This document shows, piece by piece, positions 51,769 through 60,399 of a DNA stretch of 64,000 bases. The stretch comes from Actinocorallia longicatena (GTDB taxonomy: Bacteria > Actinomycetota > Actinomycetes > Streptosporangiales > Streptosporangiaceae): the NCBI RefSeq assembly GCF_039534125.1, contig NZ_BAAAUV010000012.1:142013-206012 (forward strand), given 5' to 3'. The notes under the pieces are model-generated. The model was not told the DNA's origin, did not search any database, and saw nothing but the letters and a program-made list of their open reading frames with translations. Positions within the stretch are counted from its first letter, which is position 1; every line of letters begins with the position of its first letter. The position numbers were made by a program, and so were the translations under genes.

Positions 51769-52821
51769 ATGACGCAGACTCTGACCGCTCCAGCCACCGG
51801 CTCCGACACCACCAGGGGATCGGACTTCACACCGCTGGCACGGCGCGTCAGGGAGAGCGGGCTGATGGAGCGCGCGACCGCGCACTACACCCGGTCGATC
51901 ACCCTCAACGTCCTCGGCACCGCGGCGGTCTGGGCGGGCGTCGCGGCCATCGGCACCGGAGCGGCCGGCATCGGCGCCTGGTGGGCGCTGCCCCTCGCCC
52001 TCCCCGCCGCGCTGCTGTCCACACGGACGGGCTTCCTCGGCCACGACGCCGGCCACAAGCAGATCGCGGGATCGGCCAAGGCCAACCGCCGGCTCGGCCT
52101 GCTGCTCGGCAACGCGATGCTCGGCCTCAGCCACGGCTGGTGGAACGCCAAGCACAACCAGCACCACGCCAACCCCAACCACACCGGCAAGGACCCCGAC
52201 GTCGGCGCCGGCGCCCTGGTCTTCACCGAGGAGGACGCCCGCGCCCGCACCGGCCTCACCGGCTGGATCACCCGCCACCAGGCGTGGCTGTTCTTCCCGA
52301 TGCTCACCCTGGAGGGCCTGGCCCTCAAGCTCTCCAGCTTCCAGGACCTGAAGAACCGGCCCGCCAAGGAGCGTCGCATCGAAGGCGCCCTGCTGGTCCT
52401 GCACCTCCTCGCCTACCTCACCCTGGCCTTCACCCTGCTGCCCGTGCCCGTCGCGCTCGCCTTCATCGCCCTGCACCAGGGGCTGTTCGGCCTCCACCTG
52501 GGCTGCGCGTTCGCGCCCAACCACAAGGGCATGCCGATGCCCGGCCCGGACGACGACTGGGACCACCTGCGCAAGCAGGTCCTCACCTCCCGCAACGTGC
52601 GCGGCGGACCGGTCGTGGACTGGATGCTCGGCGGCCTCAACTACCAGATCGAGCACCACCTGTTCCCCGGCCTGCCCCGCCCGGCCCTGAAGAAGATCCG
52701 CCCGATGGTCCAGGAGCACTGCGCCGCCCTCGGCCTGCCCTACACCGAGACCGGCGTCATCGACTCCTACCGCCAGGCCCTCGCCCACCTCGACCACGTC
52801 GGAACGGGCGTCGTCGGCTGA
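51769..52821 (+). CDS. Fatty acid desaturase, membrane di-iron type
   Basis: A 350-residue membrane desaturase. The three histidine boxes are HDAGH at 92-96, HNQHH at 129-133 and QIEHH at 293-297. The order and the spacing are those of acyl-lipid desaturases. Hydrophobic segments at about 48-83 and 205-240 form the membrane anchors. ATG 51769 lies behind GGGAGAA. It inserts double bonds into membrane lipid acyl chains, using O2 and a ferredoxin or similar donor. The divergent Rrf2 gene suggests redox-linked control. Confidence 0.9.
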   Translation: MTQTLTAPATGSDTTRGSDFTPLARRVRESGLMERATAHYTRSITLNVLGTAAVWAGVAAIGTGAAGIGAWWALPLALPAALLSTRTGFLGHDAGHKQIAGSAKANRRLGLLLGNAMLGLSHGWWNAKHNQHHANPNHTGKDPDVGAGALVFTEEDARARTGLTGWITRHQAWLFFPMLTLEGLALKLSSFQDLKNRPAKERRIEGALLVLHLLAYLTLAFTLLPVPVALAFIALHQGLFGLHLGCAFAPNHKGMPMPGPDDDWDHLRKQVLTSRNVRGGPVVDWMLGGLNYQIEHHLFPGLPRPALKKIRPMVQEHCAALGLPYTETGVIDSYRQALAHLDHVGTGVVG

Positions 52822-52831
52822 CGCCCCTGAC

Positions 52832-53158
52832 CTAGTGCCCGGCGGCGCCGGAGAAGGCGAGCACGACGACTCCGCCGACGATCAGCAGCATCCCGGTGAT
52901 CGCGGTCAGGTTGAGGTGCTCGCCATAGAGGACCGCCGCGACGCCCGCCACAGCCGCGGTCCCGGCGCCCGACCAGATCGCGTAGACCAGCCCGACGTTG
53001 AGGCTGCGCAGCGCCATCGCCATCAGGACGAACGACATGGCGTAGCCCGCGATGACCAGCAGGGTGGGCCCGATCCTGAACCCGTCGGCCAGGCCGCGCA
53101 GGGTGAGCGTCGCGACGACCTCGCAGGCGATCGCCCCGGCGAGAATGATCCACGGCAT
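52832..53158 (-). CDS. Small multidrug resistance (SMR) transporter
   Basis: A 108-residue protein with four helices. The essential membrane Glu is E13 in AGAIACEVVATLTLRGL, and VGLVYAIWSGAGTAAVAGVA matches helix three of EmrE-like proteins. It would work as a dimer exporting cationic compounds by proton exchange. ATG 53158 is used because the preceding 66 residues of open frame are not membrane-like. A strong 28-base inverted repeat lies in its promoter at 53191-53218. Confidence 0.88.
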   Translation of the reverse strand: MPWIILAGAIACEVVATLTLRGLADGFRIGPTLLVIAGYAMSFVLMAMALRSLNVGLVYAIWSGAGTAAVAGVAAVLYGEHLNLTAITGMLLIVGGVVVLAFSGAAGH

Positions 53159-53190
53159 GGTGTGTTCCCCTCGAAACGTCACTGGTCCCA

Positions 53191-53218
53191 GGACTGTACC
53201 GGCTGGACGGTACAGTCC
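53191..53218. promoter_or_regulatory. GGACTGTACC-N8-GGTACAGTCC operator
   Basis: A perfect 10-base-arm inverted repeat, eight bases apart, in the 151-base space between the divergent SMR and ABC genes. The size and the GTACC core resemble operators of QacR/TetR-type drug-efflux repressors. It could control both directions. No TetR gene is adjacent. Confidence 0.65.
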
Positions 53219-53309
53219 GCTCCAGGGAACGGATCTCCCCCTCAGGTCGGAGCCGCAGACTCGACCGCAGGCTGAGGACCGCGAGAGCACCGGCACCGAT
53301 GCTCTCGGT

Positions 53310-54032
53310 ATGACGCACCAAGGAACGGCCGCCATCGCGGTCGAAGGGCTCACCAAGAGCTACGGCGGCACACCGGCCGTCACGGACCTGACCTTCACCG
53401 CACGCGCCGGAGCCGTCACGGGCTTCTTCGGCCCCAACGGAGCGGGCAAGACCACCGCCCTCAAGGTCATCGTCGGCCTGGCGAAGGCGACCACCGGACG
53501 CGTCCTGGTCAACGGCACACCGGTGGAACGCACACGACCCGACGCCCGCACCCTCGGCGTCGCCATCGAACCGTGCGGCGCCCACCCCGGCCGCACCGGC
53601 CGCGCCCACCTGACCTCCCTGGCCGCCCTGGCCGGGCTCCCCCGCCGCAGGGTCGCCGAGGTCCTGGAGCTCGTCGAACTCGACCGGGCCGCGGGACGCC
53701 GCGTCGGCGCCTACTCGATGGGCATGCGGCAGCGGCTCGGCCTGGCCGCCGCCCTCCTCGGCGACCCCGCCATCCTCGTGCTCGACGAACCGGCCAACGG
53801 CCTCGACCCCCAGGGGATCCGCTGGCTGCGCGCCCTCGTCCGCGAACACGCCGCCGCGGGAGGGACCGTGCTGCTGTCCAGCCACCTGCTCAGCGAGGCC
53901 GCCCACACCGTCGACGACCTCGTCGTCATCGACCGGGGGCGCCTCCTGCACGCCGGGCCGCTCAGCGCCCTCGACCCCGCCACCTCCCTGGAAGACCTCT
54001 TCTTCGACCTCACCGAGCGGAGCGCGCCGTGA
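53310..54032 (+). CDS. ABC transporter ATP-binding protein
   Basis: A 240-residue ATPase. Walker A GPNGAGKT is at 41-48, the signature SMGMRQR at 136-142 and Walker B ILVLDEP at 155-161, in the DrrA/bacitracin-exporter style with GLDPQG after Walker B. ATG 53310 is the start. It is the first of a four-gene set, coupled to the permease, kinase and response regulator by GTGA or ATGA overlaps. Such sets usually defend against a peptide or lipid antibiotic. Confidence 0.9.
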   Translation: MTHQGTAAIAVEGLTKSYGGTPAVTDLTFTARAGAVTGFFGPNGAGKTTALKVIVGLAKATTGRVLVNGTPVERTRPDARTLGVAIEPCGAHPGRTGRAHLTSLAALAGLPRRRVAEVLELVELDRAAGRRVGAYSMGMRQRLGLAAALLGDPAILVLDEPANGLDPQGIRWLRALVREHAAAGGTVLLSSHLLSEAAHTVDDLVVIDRGRLLHAGPLSALDPATSLEDLFFDLTERSAP

Positions 54033-54748
54033 CCCACCTCCTCAGAGGCGAACTGATCAAGACCGTGACCACCCGGACGGCCCTCGCCTTCGCCCTCGGC
54101 GGCATCGCCTTCACCGTCCTCAACGTCCTGATGATCACCAAGGCCTCCGGCACGCTCGACGACCTGCACGAGAAGGAGGAGGCCCTGTCGGGACTGCCGA
54201 TCCTGCTCCTGCTGTGGGGCCTGGTCGGCGCGGCCGGGGAGTACAAGCACCGCACCGCCGCACCCGCCGCGCTCGTCGCCCGTCACGGCAGGGCCACGGC
54301 CCTGATGGCCAGGATCGCCGCCTACGCCCTGACGGCCCTGCTCATCGGCGGCCTCATGATCGCGATCTCCGTGGGGCTCGCCCTGCCGCTGCTGGCAGAC
54401 CACCCCGGCACCCCGCTGACCGCGGGCGGCGTCACGGCCATCGCGGCGAGCGACCTCGCCGCGTTCGTCCTATCTGCGATCATGGGTGCCGCCATCGGGG
54501 CCCTCGTCCGCAACCCGGTGGCGGGAGTGGTCATCCTGCTGATCGTGAACTTCGCGGTGATCCCGCTGATCGCCGGCTCGCACGAATCGCTCGCCAACCT
54601 CACGCCGTTCGGCGCTGCGGGAGTCCTGGCCCGCATGACCCACGACACGACCCTGTCGGTCGCCGCCGCCGGCTGGGTGCTCCTCGCCTGGACCGCCGCG
54701 TTCGTCGCCGTGGCGTTCGTCTCCGAACAGCGACGCGACCTGGCGTGA
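54029..54748 (+). CDS. ABC transporter permease
   Basis: A 239-residue six-helix permease of the ABC-2 type. It begins HLLRGELIKTVTTRTA, the cytoplasmic elbow helix of this family, and contains EYKHRTAAPAALVARHGR between helices two and three, a loop conserved in the ABC-2 peptide-exporter group. GTG 54029 overlaps the ATPase stop and its own stop overlaps the kinase start. It pairs with the ATPase directly upstream. Confidence 0.86.
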   Translation: MTHLLRGELIKTVTTRTALAFALGGIAFTVLNVLMITKASGTLDDLHEKEEALSGLPILLLLWGLVGAAGEYKHRTAAPAALVARHGRATALMARIAAYALTALLIGGLMIAISVGLALPLLADHPGTPLTAGGVTAIAASDLAAFVLSAIMGAAIGALVRNPVAGVVILLIVNFAVIPLIAGSHESLANLTPFGAAGVLARMTHDTTLSVAAAGWVLLAWTAAFVAVAFVSEQRRDLA

Positions 54749-55851
54749 GAACCCCGGAAGCGCTCCGCGCGCCGCTCCGCCGGCTGGTGGAGAGGCGCGC
54801 GGAGCTGTTCGACGTCGCGCTGGCCGTGGTCGCCACCGCAGTGGAGTTCGGGCTGGTCGACTCCCTGCGGGTGCCGCCGATCGCCCTCACCGCGGCCGCG
54901 GGCGCCGCCCTGCTCCTGCGCCGCCGCCATCCGATGCCCGTCCTCGCGGTGACGATCGCCGCGGCGTGGGCGTGCGCGGCCCTGGGCGAGTATCCCGGCG
55001 GCGCGCCGGTCCTCGTCGCCCTCTACACGATCGCCGAGGAACGCGAACGGCGCGTGTCGGTGGTCACGGCCGTCCCGGTGGCCGTGTTCCTCCAGGCCGC
55101 GAGCATCAGCTCGGTCCCCGTCACCGTCGGGGCATGGGCTCTGGGCTCCTACGTCCAGACCCGGCGCCGCTACGTGGCCGCCCTGGAAGAGCGCGCCGCC
55201 CAGCTCGAACGCGAACGCGAACAGCTCGACCGGATCGCCGCCCGCGACGAGCGCACCGCCATCGCCAGGGAACTGCACGACATCGTCGCCCACTCGGTGA
55301 CCGTCATGCTCCTGGGCGTGCGCGGGGCACGCGACATCCTGCCCACCGAACCCGCCATCGCCGCCGACACCCTGCGGCGGGTCGAGACCACCGCCGAGGA
55401 CAGTCTCGCCGAGCTGCGCCGCATGCTGACCGTGCTCCGCGACCCCGCCCGGGACGCCCAGCTCCGCCCCCAGCCCTCCCTCGCCCGCCTCGACGCCCTG
55501 ATCAGCGGATACCGTGACACCGGAATGCCGCTGACCCTCACCGTCACGGGCGAACGCCGCCCGCTGCCCGGCGGCATCGAGCTGTCGGTCTACCGGATCA
55601 TCGAGGAGGCCCTGACCAACGTGCTGAAACACGCCCGCCCGGCCCGCGTGGACGTCACCCTCGCCTTCACCCCCGAAACGCTCACGGTGACGATCGACGA
55701 CGACGGCCCGTCCCGCCCCGCCACCCCCGGAGGCCACGGGCTGACCGGCATGCGCGAACGCGTCATCGCCCTCGGCGGCGACCTCACCACAGGCCCCCGG
55801 ACCGGCGGAGGCTTCACCGTCACCGCCGCCCTGCCGATCGGGAACCCATGA
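54745..55851 (+). CDS. NarL-type sensor histidine kinase
   Basis: A 368-residue kinase with four to five N-terminal helices and no large external domain, so it senses within the membrane or through the transporter. The dimerisation/phosphoacceptor motif is RELHDIVAHSV with H178, and the ATPase domain has ALTNVLKHARPA (N box) and GGHGLTGMRERV (G box). This is the HisKA_3 type found with LuxR-like regulators. GTG 54745 overlaps the permease stop. It probably signals drug stress to the adjacent regulator. Confidence 0.9.
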   Translation: MRTPEALRAPLRRLVERRAELFDVALAVVATAVEFGLVDSLRVPPIALTAAAGAALLLRRRHPMPVLAVTIAAAWACAALGEYPGGAPVLVALYTIAEERERRVSVVTAVPVAVFLQAASISSVPVTVGAWALGSYVQTRRRYVAALEERAAQLEREREQLDRIAARDERTAIARELHDIVAHSVTVMLLGVRGARDILPTEPAIAADTLRRVETTAEDSLAELRRMLTVLRDPARDAQLRPQPSLARLDALISGYRDTGMPLTLTVTGERRPLPGGIELSVYRIIEEALTNVLKHARPARVDVTLAFTPETLTVTIDDDGPSRPATPGGHGLTGMRERVIALGGDLTTGPRTGGGFTVTAALPIGNP

Positions 55852-56516
55852 CCATCCGGCTGCTGATCGTCGACGACCAGGAACTCGTCAGGACGGGCCT
55901 GCGCCTGTTCCTCACCACCCAGGACGGCCTGGAGGTCGTCGGCGAGGCCTCCGACGGCGACGAGGCCCTCGACCTCGCGCTCCGCACCCGTCCCGACGTG
56001 ATCCTCATGGACGTGCGCATGCCCCGCGTCGACGGCGTCGAGGCCACCGCCCGCCTCACCGCCGCGGGCATCGACCCGCCGCCCCGCGTCCTGATCCTCA
56101 CCACCTTCGACCTCGACGAGTACGTGTTCGGCGCCCTGCGCGCGGGCGCCGCGGGCTTCCTGCTGAAGGACGCCTCCCGCGAGCGCCTCCTGGAGGCCGT
56201 CCGGGTCGTCCACGCCGGCGACGCCCTGCTGTCCCCCTCCATCACCCGCCGCCTCATCGAGGACTTCGCGACCCGCACCAGCCCCCTCTCCCCGCCCGAC
56301 GGCCTCCTCGCCGGTCTCACCCCCCGCGAACGCGAGACGCTCGTCCTGGTCGCCCGAGGCCTGTCCAACGCCGAGATCGCCGCCCACCTCGTCGTCACCG
56401 AGGCGACCGTGAAGAGCCACATCGGCGCCGTCTTCGCCAAACTCCACCTCCGCGACCGCGCCCAGGCCGTCGTGTTCGCCTACGAACACGGCATCGTCAC
56501 CCCCGGCTCCCCCTGA
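55848..56516 (+). CDS. LuxR/NarL-type response regulator
   Basis: A 222-residue regulator. The phosphoacceptor is D55 in VILMDVRMP, with acidic partners D9 and D10 and the conserved Lys in FLLKDAS. The C-terminal LuxR helix-turn-helix reads LTPRERETLVLVARGLSNAEIA then TVKSHIGAVFAKL. ATG 55848 overlaps the kinase stop (ATGA). It likely activates the ABC operon. Its last 20 bases overlap the sigma gene on the other strand. Confidence 0.92.
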   Translation: MTIRLLIVDDQELVRTGLRLFLTTQDGLEVVGEASDGDEALDLALRTRPDVILMDVRMPRVDGVEATARLTAAGIDPPPRVLILTTFDLDEYVFGALRAGAAGFLLKDASRERLLEAVRVVHAGDALLSPSITRRLIEDFATRTSPLSPPDGLLAGLTPRERETLVLVARGLSNAEIAAHLVVTEATVKSHIGAVFAKLHLRDRAQAVVFAYEHGIVTPGSP

Positions 56517-57483
56517 AACGCGCAGGCAACGACGCGTCGAGAAAGCGGGTGATCGCGCCGATGCGGTCGCCGTCGAGGGTGAGGACGACGACGCCCACCG
56601 GATGGAGCGTCCGGCCGTCACGGTCGGTGAGATGGCAGGTGAAGGCCGGCTGGGTGTTGGCCCGGGTCGGCACGAGGTGGAAGCGGCGGCCGTCGCGCCA
56701 GGCGGCACTGGCCTCGAGGAACGCCCCGATGGCGGCCTTCCCGTGGTACTCGTGCGGCGCGGGCGGCATCGCCAGCCAGGCGTCGTCGGTGAGCAGGGCC
56801 AGGACGCCCTCGATGTCGTCGGCGGTGAACGCCTCGGCGAACCGGCGCGGCAGCTCCCGTTCGGCCTCCGGCGCCGGACGCTCCACGACGGGACGGTGCG
56901 CGCCGACCGTGGCACGGGCCCGTTGCAGGACGCCCTTGACCGCGGTCTCGGAGGTCCCGAGCATCTCCGCGACCTCCGCCGCCGAATAGCCGAGGACGTC
57001 GCGCAGCACCAGCGTCGCGGTCTGGCGGGGCGGCAGCCGCTGAAGGGCGGCGATGAACGCCAGCTCCACCGCCTCCTTGCTCTGGTACCGCGTCTCGGGG
57101 CGCGGAGCGGGATCGGGCAGGGCGGTGAGCAGGGCGTCGGGGTAGGGCTGAAGCCAGCTCACCTCGCCGCGCCGGGTCGGTTCGGGCGGCTCGAACGGCG
57201 GGACGGGCTCCGCCGGGACCCGGCGCCGCGCGTCCCGCAGGGCGTTCAGGCAGCGGTTGGTCGCGATCCGGTACAGCCAGCTGCGCAGGGACGCCCTCCC
57301 CTCGAAACCCGCCAGGCCCCGCCAGGCCGCCAGCAGCGTCTCCTGAAGAAGATCGTCGGCATCGGCCGTCGAGCCGAGGATCCGGTAACAGTGCAGGTGC
57401 AGCTCGTGCCGGTAGAGCCCGACGAGCCGCTCGAACGCCTCGCCGTCGCCATCGCGGGCACCGGCCAGAGCCTCCTCCGTCAT
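56497..57483 (-). CDS. ECF sigma factor with SnoaL-like C-terminal domain
   Basis: A 328-residue sigma factor of the SigG/SigJ type. Regions 2 and 4 occupy about 1-190 (RILGSTADADDLLQETLLAAWRG; recognition helix AAEVAEMLGTSETAVKGVLQ). Residues from about 205 on match a SnoaL/NTF2 fold (AFTADDIEGVLALLTDDAWL), which in this group senses a ligand or stabilises the holoenzyme. A separate NTF2-like gene is divergent at 57556 and may be its target. ATG 57483 opens the protein directly. Confidence 0.87.
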   Translation of the reverse strand: MTEEALAGARDGDGEAFERLVGLYRHELHLHCYRILGSTADADDLLQETLLAAWRGLAGFEGRASLRSWLYRIATNRCLNALRDARRRVPAEPVPPFEPPEPTRRGEVSWLQPYPDALLTALPDPAPRPETRYQSKEAVELAFIAALQRLPPRQTATLVLRDVLGYSAAEVAEMLGTSETAVKGVLQRARATVGAHRPVVERPAPEAERELPRRFAEAFTADDIEGVLALLTDDAWLAMPPAPHEYHGKAAIGAFLEASAAWRDGRRFHLVPTRANTQPAFTCHLTDRDGRTLHPVGVVVLTLDGDRIGAITRFLDASLPARFRGSRG

Positions 57484-57555
57484 CTTTCGATGATCCCACC
57501 GTTCCGTCCCGCGACCCCGCGGTGTCCCTACCTACAGAAGCACTGCGAAACGGAG

Positions 57556-57927
57556 ATGATCACTATGACCGGCACCGCCCTGCGCATCGCGCTCGCCCAC
57601 CACGAGGCCTGGTTCGCCAAGGACCTGGACCTGGCCATGACCTACGTCGCCGACGACATCGTCTGCGACGCCCCCGCCGGACGCCTCGAGGGCGCCGCCG
57701 CCTACCGGGCCTTCCTCGCCCCGTTCGTCCAGATCCTGCTGGGCACCCGGATGATCGGCGCCTTCGGCGACGACGAGACCGCACTGATCATGTACGACAC
57801 CGAGACCGTCCCCGTCCCGCACGCCCCCGGCGCCGAACACCTCACCATCGCCCACGGCAAGATCACACGCAACGTCTTCCTCTTCGATCGCGCCCCGTTC
57901 GACGCCGCCCGCCGCTCCGCGACCTGA
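57556..57927 (+). CDS. NTF2/SnoaL-like protein
   Basis: A protein of about 123 residues with the SnoaL/NTF2 fold: ALAHHEAWFAKDLDLAMTYVADDIVCDAPAG is its first helix and strand, and EHLTIAHGKITRNVFLFD the last strands. The conserved cavity acids are present, but no catalytic assignment is possible. ATG 57556 or 57565 could be the start; the second is better spaced from GGAG. It is divergent from the sigma gene with a SnoaL domain, 72 bases away. Confidence 0.8.
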   Translation: MITMTGTALRIALAHHEAWFAKDLDLAMTYVADDIVCDAPAGRLEGAAAYRAFLAPFVQILLGTRMIGAFGDDETALIMYDTETVPVPHAPGAEHLTIAHGKITRNVFLFDRAPFDAARRSAT

Positions 57928-57967
57928 GCCCACCGGCCGCGCCCGCCGATCCGGGCGCGGCCCGAAG

Positions 57968-57991
57968 CCGCGGGGCGTCGGCGCCCCGCGG
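57968..57991. terminator. 24-base perfect hairpin between convergent genes
   Basis: Ten-base arms, CCGCGGGGCG and CGCCCCGCGG, around TCGG. It serves the NTF2-like gene (plus) and the DUF305 gene (minus, ends at 58015). Confidence 0.78.
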
Positions 57992-58014
57992 CCCCCACCG
58001 GCGGGCCGAACGGA

Positions 58015-58632
58015 TCAGCCTGCCTTCCGGGCTCCGAGAAGGCCCGACATGACCGCGGTCTCGTCGCCCTGTGCGACGCCCATGACGGTCGCCAGCCGGC
58101 GTACCTGCGGGATCGTCGCGTGCTGCGCGGCCGCGGCGGTCATGAGCAGGCCACCCTGGTGATGGCGGATCATGAGCTTGAGGAACCAGGCGTCCAGAGC
58201 CCTGCCGTGCAGTTCACCCAGACGGTCGATGTCCTTCTGGGCGGCTGTTCCCGGCATGACGGCAGGCCCGGCGTGACCACCCTTGTGGCCCGCCATCCAG
58301 GTCATGGGCGGGCCGGACGGCACCTGGGGGGCGTTCCAGAGATCGAGCCAGCCCTGGAGCTGGCCGATCTGCTTGAGCTGGTTGAGCTCGATCGAGACGG
58401 CCAGCCGGGACACCGAGGGGCTCGCCCTGCCGATGACGGCCTGGGCCATCGTCACGGCCTGCTGGTGGTGCACGACCATGTCCTGGGCGAAGCCGATGTC
58501 GACCGGACCAGCGGCGGGCGCCGCGGCCGGGGCCGGATCCGCGCCTGGAGCGGATCCGATCCCGGTGAGCAGCAGGGCCAGGACCGCTCCGATCACGACG
58601 AAGCCGATCGCGGAGAAGACCCGTCCCCTCAT
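58015..58632 (-). CDS. DUF305 secreted or membrane-anchored protein
   Basis: A 205-residue protein. An N-terminal hydrophobic segment (AIGFVVIGAVLALLLTGIG) is followed by the four-helix DUF305 core. Paired histidines H55-H56 in FAQDMVVHHQQAVTMA and H157-H158 in MIRHHQGGLLMT are family hallmarks and suggest metal binding, with Met and Asp nearby. Its ATG overlaps the LVIVD gene stop (ATGA). DUF305 proteins are linked to copper handling in other bacteria, but no copper-specific gene is seen here. Confidence 0.86.
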   Translation of the reverse strand: MRGRVFSAIGFVVIGAVLALLLTGIGSAPGADPAPAAAPAAGPVDIGFAQDMVVHHQQAVTMAQAVIGRASPSVSRLAVSIELNQLKQIGQLQGWLDLWNAPQVPSGPPMTWMAGHKGGHAGPAVMPGTAAQKDIDRLGELHGRALDAWFLKLMIRHHQGGLLMTAAAAQHATIPQVRRLATVMGVAQGDETAVMSGLLGARKAG

Positions 58633-60044
58633 TGCAGCGGGTAGGCGTGGTCGGTGAAGCTCAGGAGCAGTGCCCCGTTGTCGTCGCAGGACGCCCAGAG
58701 CTTGTCGCCGTCGAAGCGGGGCGGCGACATGCACCAGTCGGTGGTCATGTCGACGTCGCCGAGGGCGTGCAGGGAGTTGACGAGCAGGGGCCGCTTGCCG
58801 ACCTGGGCGGGTGGATTGAAGTAGGCGATCTCGCGCGGGTTCGACAGGTCGCGGATGTCGAACACACGGATGCCCGACTGCGCCCAGCCACAGGCCAGCG
58901 CGGTGGGATCGGTGAGCCGGTCGAGGGCGCAGTAGTGCGAGTCGTAGCCGAAGAAGCCGTTGCCGGCGGTGTCGGCCTTGAGCAGGTCCGCGTTGGCGGG
59001 CTCGTTGATCTCGAGTTTGAGCTGACGGACGGTCGTGGGCCGCCTCTCCTCGGAGATGTCGATGATCCGGACGCCGCCCGAGCCGAGTTCGTCGGCGGCC
59101 GCCAGGTAGCGCTTGCCGTGGTCGGTGAACGGGATGGCGTGCTGGGTGATCAGGCCGTCGCTCCAGGTCGTGTCGGAGACATGGCGCAATTGCGGGAACA
59201 GCCTGCGCTTCTGGATATCACTGGAGTCGAAGGTGGTGACCCCGGCCGGGACGTCGGCCACGTAGATCCGGTTGCCGTCGTTGCTCACCCCGACGCCGTG
59301 GTTGAGCAGGCCCGTCGAGCCGTTGTAGATCACTCGGGGGTTCGACGGCTTCGTCATGTCCAGGGCGGCGATGGTGCCGCCGACGGCGCCGGTCGTCCAG
59401 TAGGTGAGCCCGTCGGCCGACCAGGTCGCCTCGTGGCCGGGGAAGTTCCCCGGGAGGGTCACGGTCGTGCCGAGGATGCCGTTGAGCAGTTGGGGATGGG
59501 CGCAGTCGGTCTTGACGTCGTAGACCGAGACGAAGAATCCGCCGACCCCCGCCCCGACCGACACGGCGGCCAGCAGACCGCGGCCCTGGTGGATCTTGAG
59601 CGTTTCCCAGGTTCCTGCGAGCGTCGCGGGGCTCACCAGCGATTCGGTCAGTCTCGGTTGGGCGGGGTCGGACATGTCGACGACGTTGATGCCGGGACGG
59701 TCGGCGTTCTCCGCGGCGGTCAGGAGCGTTCCGAGGTACTGGCAGTGGCCGTAGGACGCACCGAGCGTGGCCTGTCCCTGACCCTGGAAGCGGCCGGCGA
59801 GCTGAAGATTGCAGGAGTAGCCCTGCCGGCTTCGCCCGCCCGTGCGGTCGGCGAGGGGGACCTGGCCCTGCAGGCCGGTCTCCGGCGACGACCCTGGCCC
59901 GCACACCGCCCTGGGCACCCGCGTGCTGGGGACGGGGTCCGCCGTGGCCCGTCCCGCGCCGGCCGCCAGCGAAGCGGTCAGCAGGATGACGGCGGCGAGA
60001 ATCCCCGCACGCCGATCGTTCTTTTTCCCAGCAGGATCTCTCAC
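58629..60044 (-). CDS. Secreted LVIVD-repeat beta-propeller protein
   Basis: A 471-residue exported protein. Residues 1-36 form a Sec signal (GILAAVILLTASLAAGAG, cleavage near ATA). The rest contains repeated NVVDMSDPAQPRLTESLV-type and VRIIDISEERRP-type units, the LVIVD beta-propeller repeat. Cysteines in SCNLQL, HCQYLG, YCALD and ACGW are probably disulphide-bonded. GTG 60044 is used because AGGAG lies just upstream. It is co-transcribed with the DUF305 gene. Binding of metals or surface polymers is possible but unproven. Confidence 0.82.
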   Translation of the reverse strand: MRDPAGKKNDRRAGILAAVILLTASLAAGAGRATADPVPSTRVPRAVCGPGSSPETGLQGQVPLADRTGGRSRQGYSCNLQLAGRFQGQGQATLGASYGHCQYLGTLLTAAENADRPGINVVDMSDPAQPRLTESLVSPATLAGTWETLKIHQGRGLLAAVSVGAGVGGFFVSVYDVKTDCAHPQLLNGILGTTVTLPGNFPGHEATWSADGLTYWTTGAVGGTIAALDMTKPSNPRVIYNGSTGLLNHGVGVSNDGNRIYVADVPAGVTTFDSSDIQKRRLFPQLRHVSDTTWSDGLITQHAIPFTDHGKRYLAAADELGSGGVRIIDISEERRPTTVRQLKLEINEPANADLLKADTAGNGFFGYDSHYCALDRLTDPTALACGWAQSGIRVFDIRDLSNPREIAYFNPPAQVGKRPLLVNSLHALGDVDMTTDWCMSPPRFDGDKLWASCDDNGALLLSFTDHAYPLQ

Positions 60045-60207
60045 AACGTCTCCTCTTGGGGGGTCATCTCTCCAGGCAATGCGGCCGGTCTCTGTACCGC
60101 GGCCCTCCAGCCCGGAGGACGCTCAAGATAATCAATCAAAACAAAGATGGCAATATCGCGATGTCACACTTTTCCTTGACCGCGAAAAATTCTCAACGAA
60201 GTATCCG

Positions 60208-60222
60208 GGTAAGACTGTTACC
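60208..60222. promoter_or_regulatory. Operator copy A, GGTAA-N5-TTACC
   Basis: A palindrome reading GGTAAGACTGTTACC, near-identical to copy B 121 bases to the right. It lies closer to the LVIVD operon, upstream of its likely promoter. Confidence 0.6.
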
Positions 60223-60328
60223 AAGCAGCTTATTCAGCCATCAGCCAGCAGAACAGCGAATCTTGGTGACACGCGGCCACCAAGAGTGTCGCCCTGTCCA
60301 GGCCTGAATACTCGACAGTGACCGATAT

Positions 60329-60345
60329 CGGTAAGCCTGTTACCG
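60329..60345. promoter_or_regulatory. Operator copy B, CGGTAA-N5-TTACCG
   Basis: A six-base-arm version of the same site, reading CGGTAAGCCTGTTACCG. Both copies share GGTAAG-x-CTGTTACC with one variable base. This repeat argues for specific binding by one regulator, most simply the adjacent TetR protein. Confidence 0.65.
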
Positions 60346-60369
60346 TGTCGGAATCACCGGCACACGGGA

Positions 60370-60399
60370 CTCCTGGTGTGCATTTATGCACACCAGGAG
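60370..60399. promoter_or_regulatory. 30-base perfect inverted repeat upstream of the TetR gene
   Basis: Arms of 14 bases, CTCCTGGTGTGCAT and ATGCACACCAGGAG, around TT. It lies 35 bases before the TetR start, where it could be an operator or a hairpin in the mRNA leader. It differs from copies A and B, so a second factor or RNA-level control may be involved. Confidence 0.6.
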
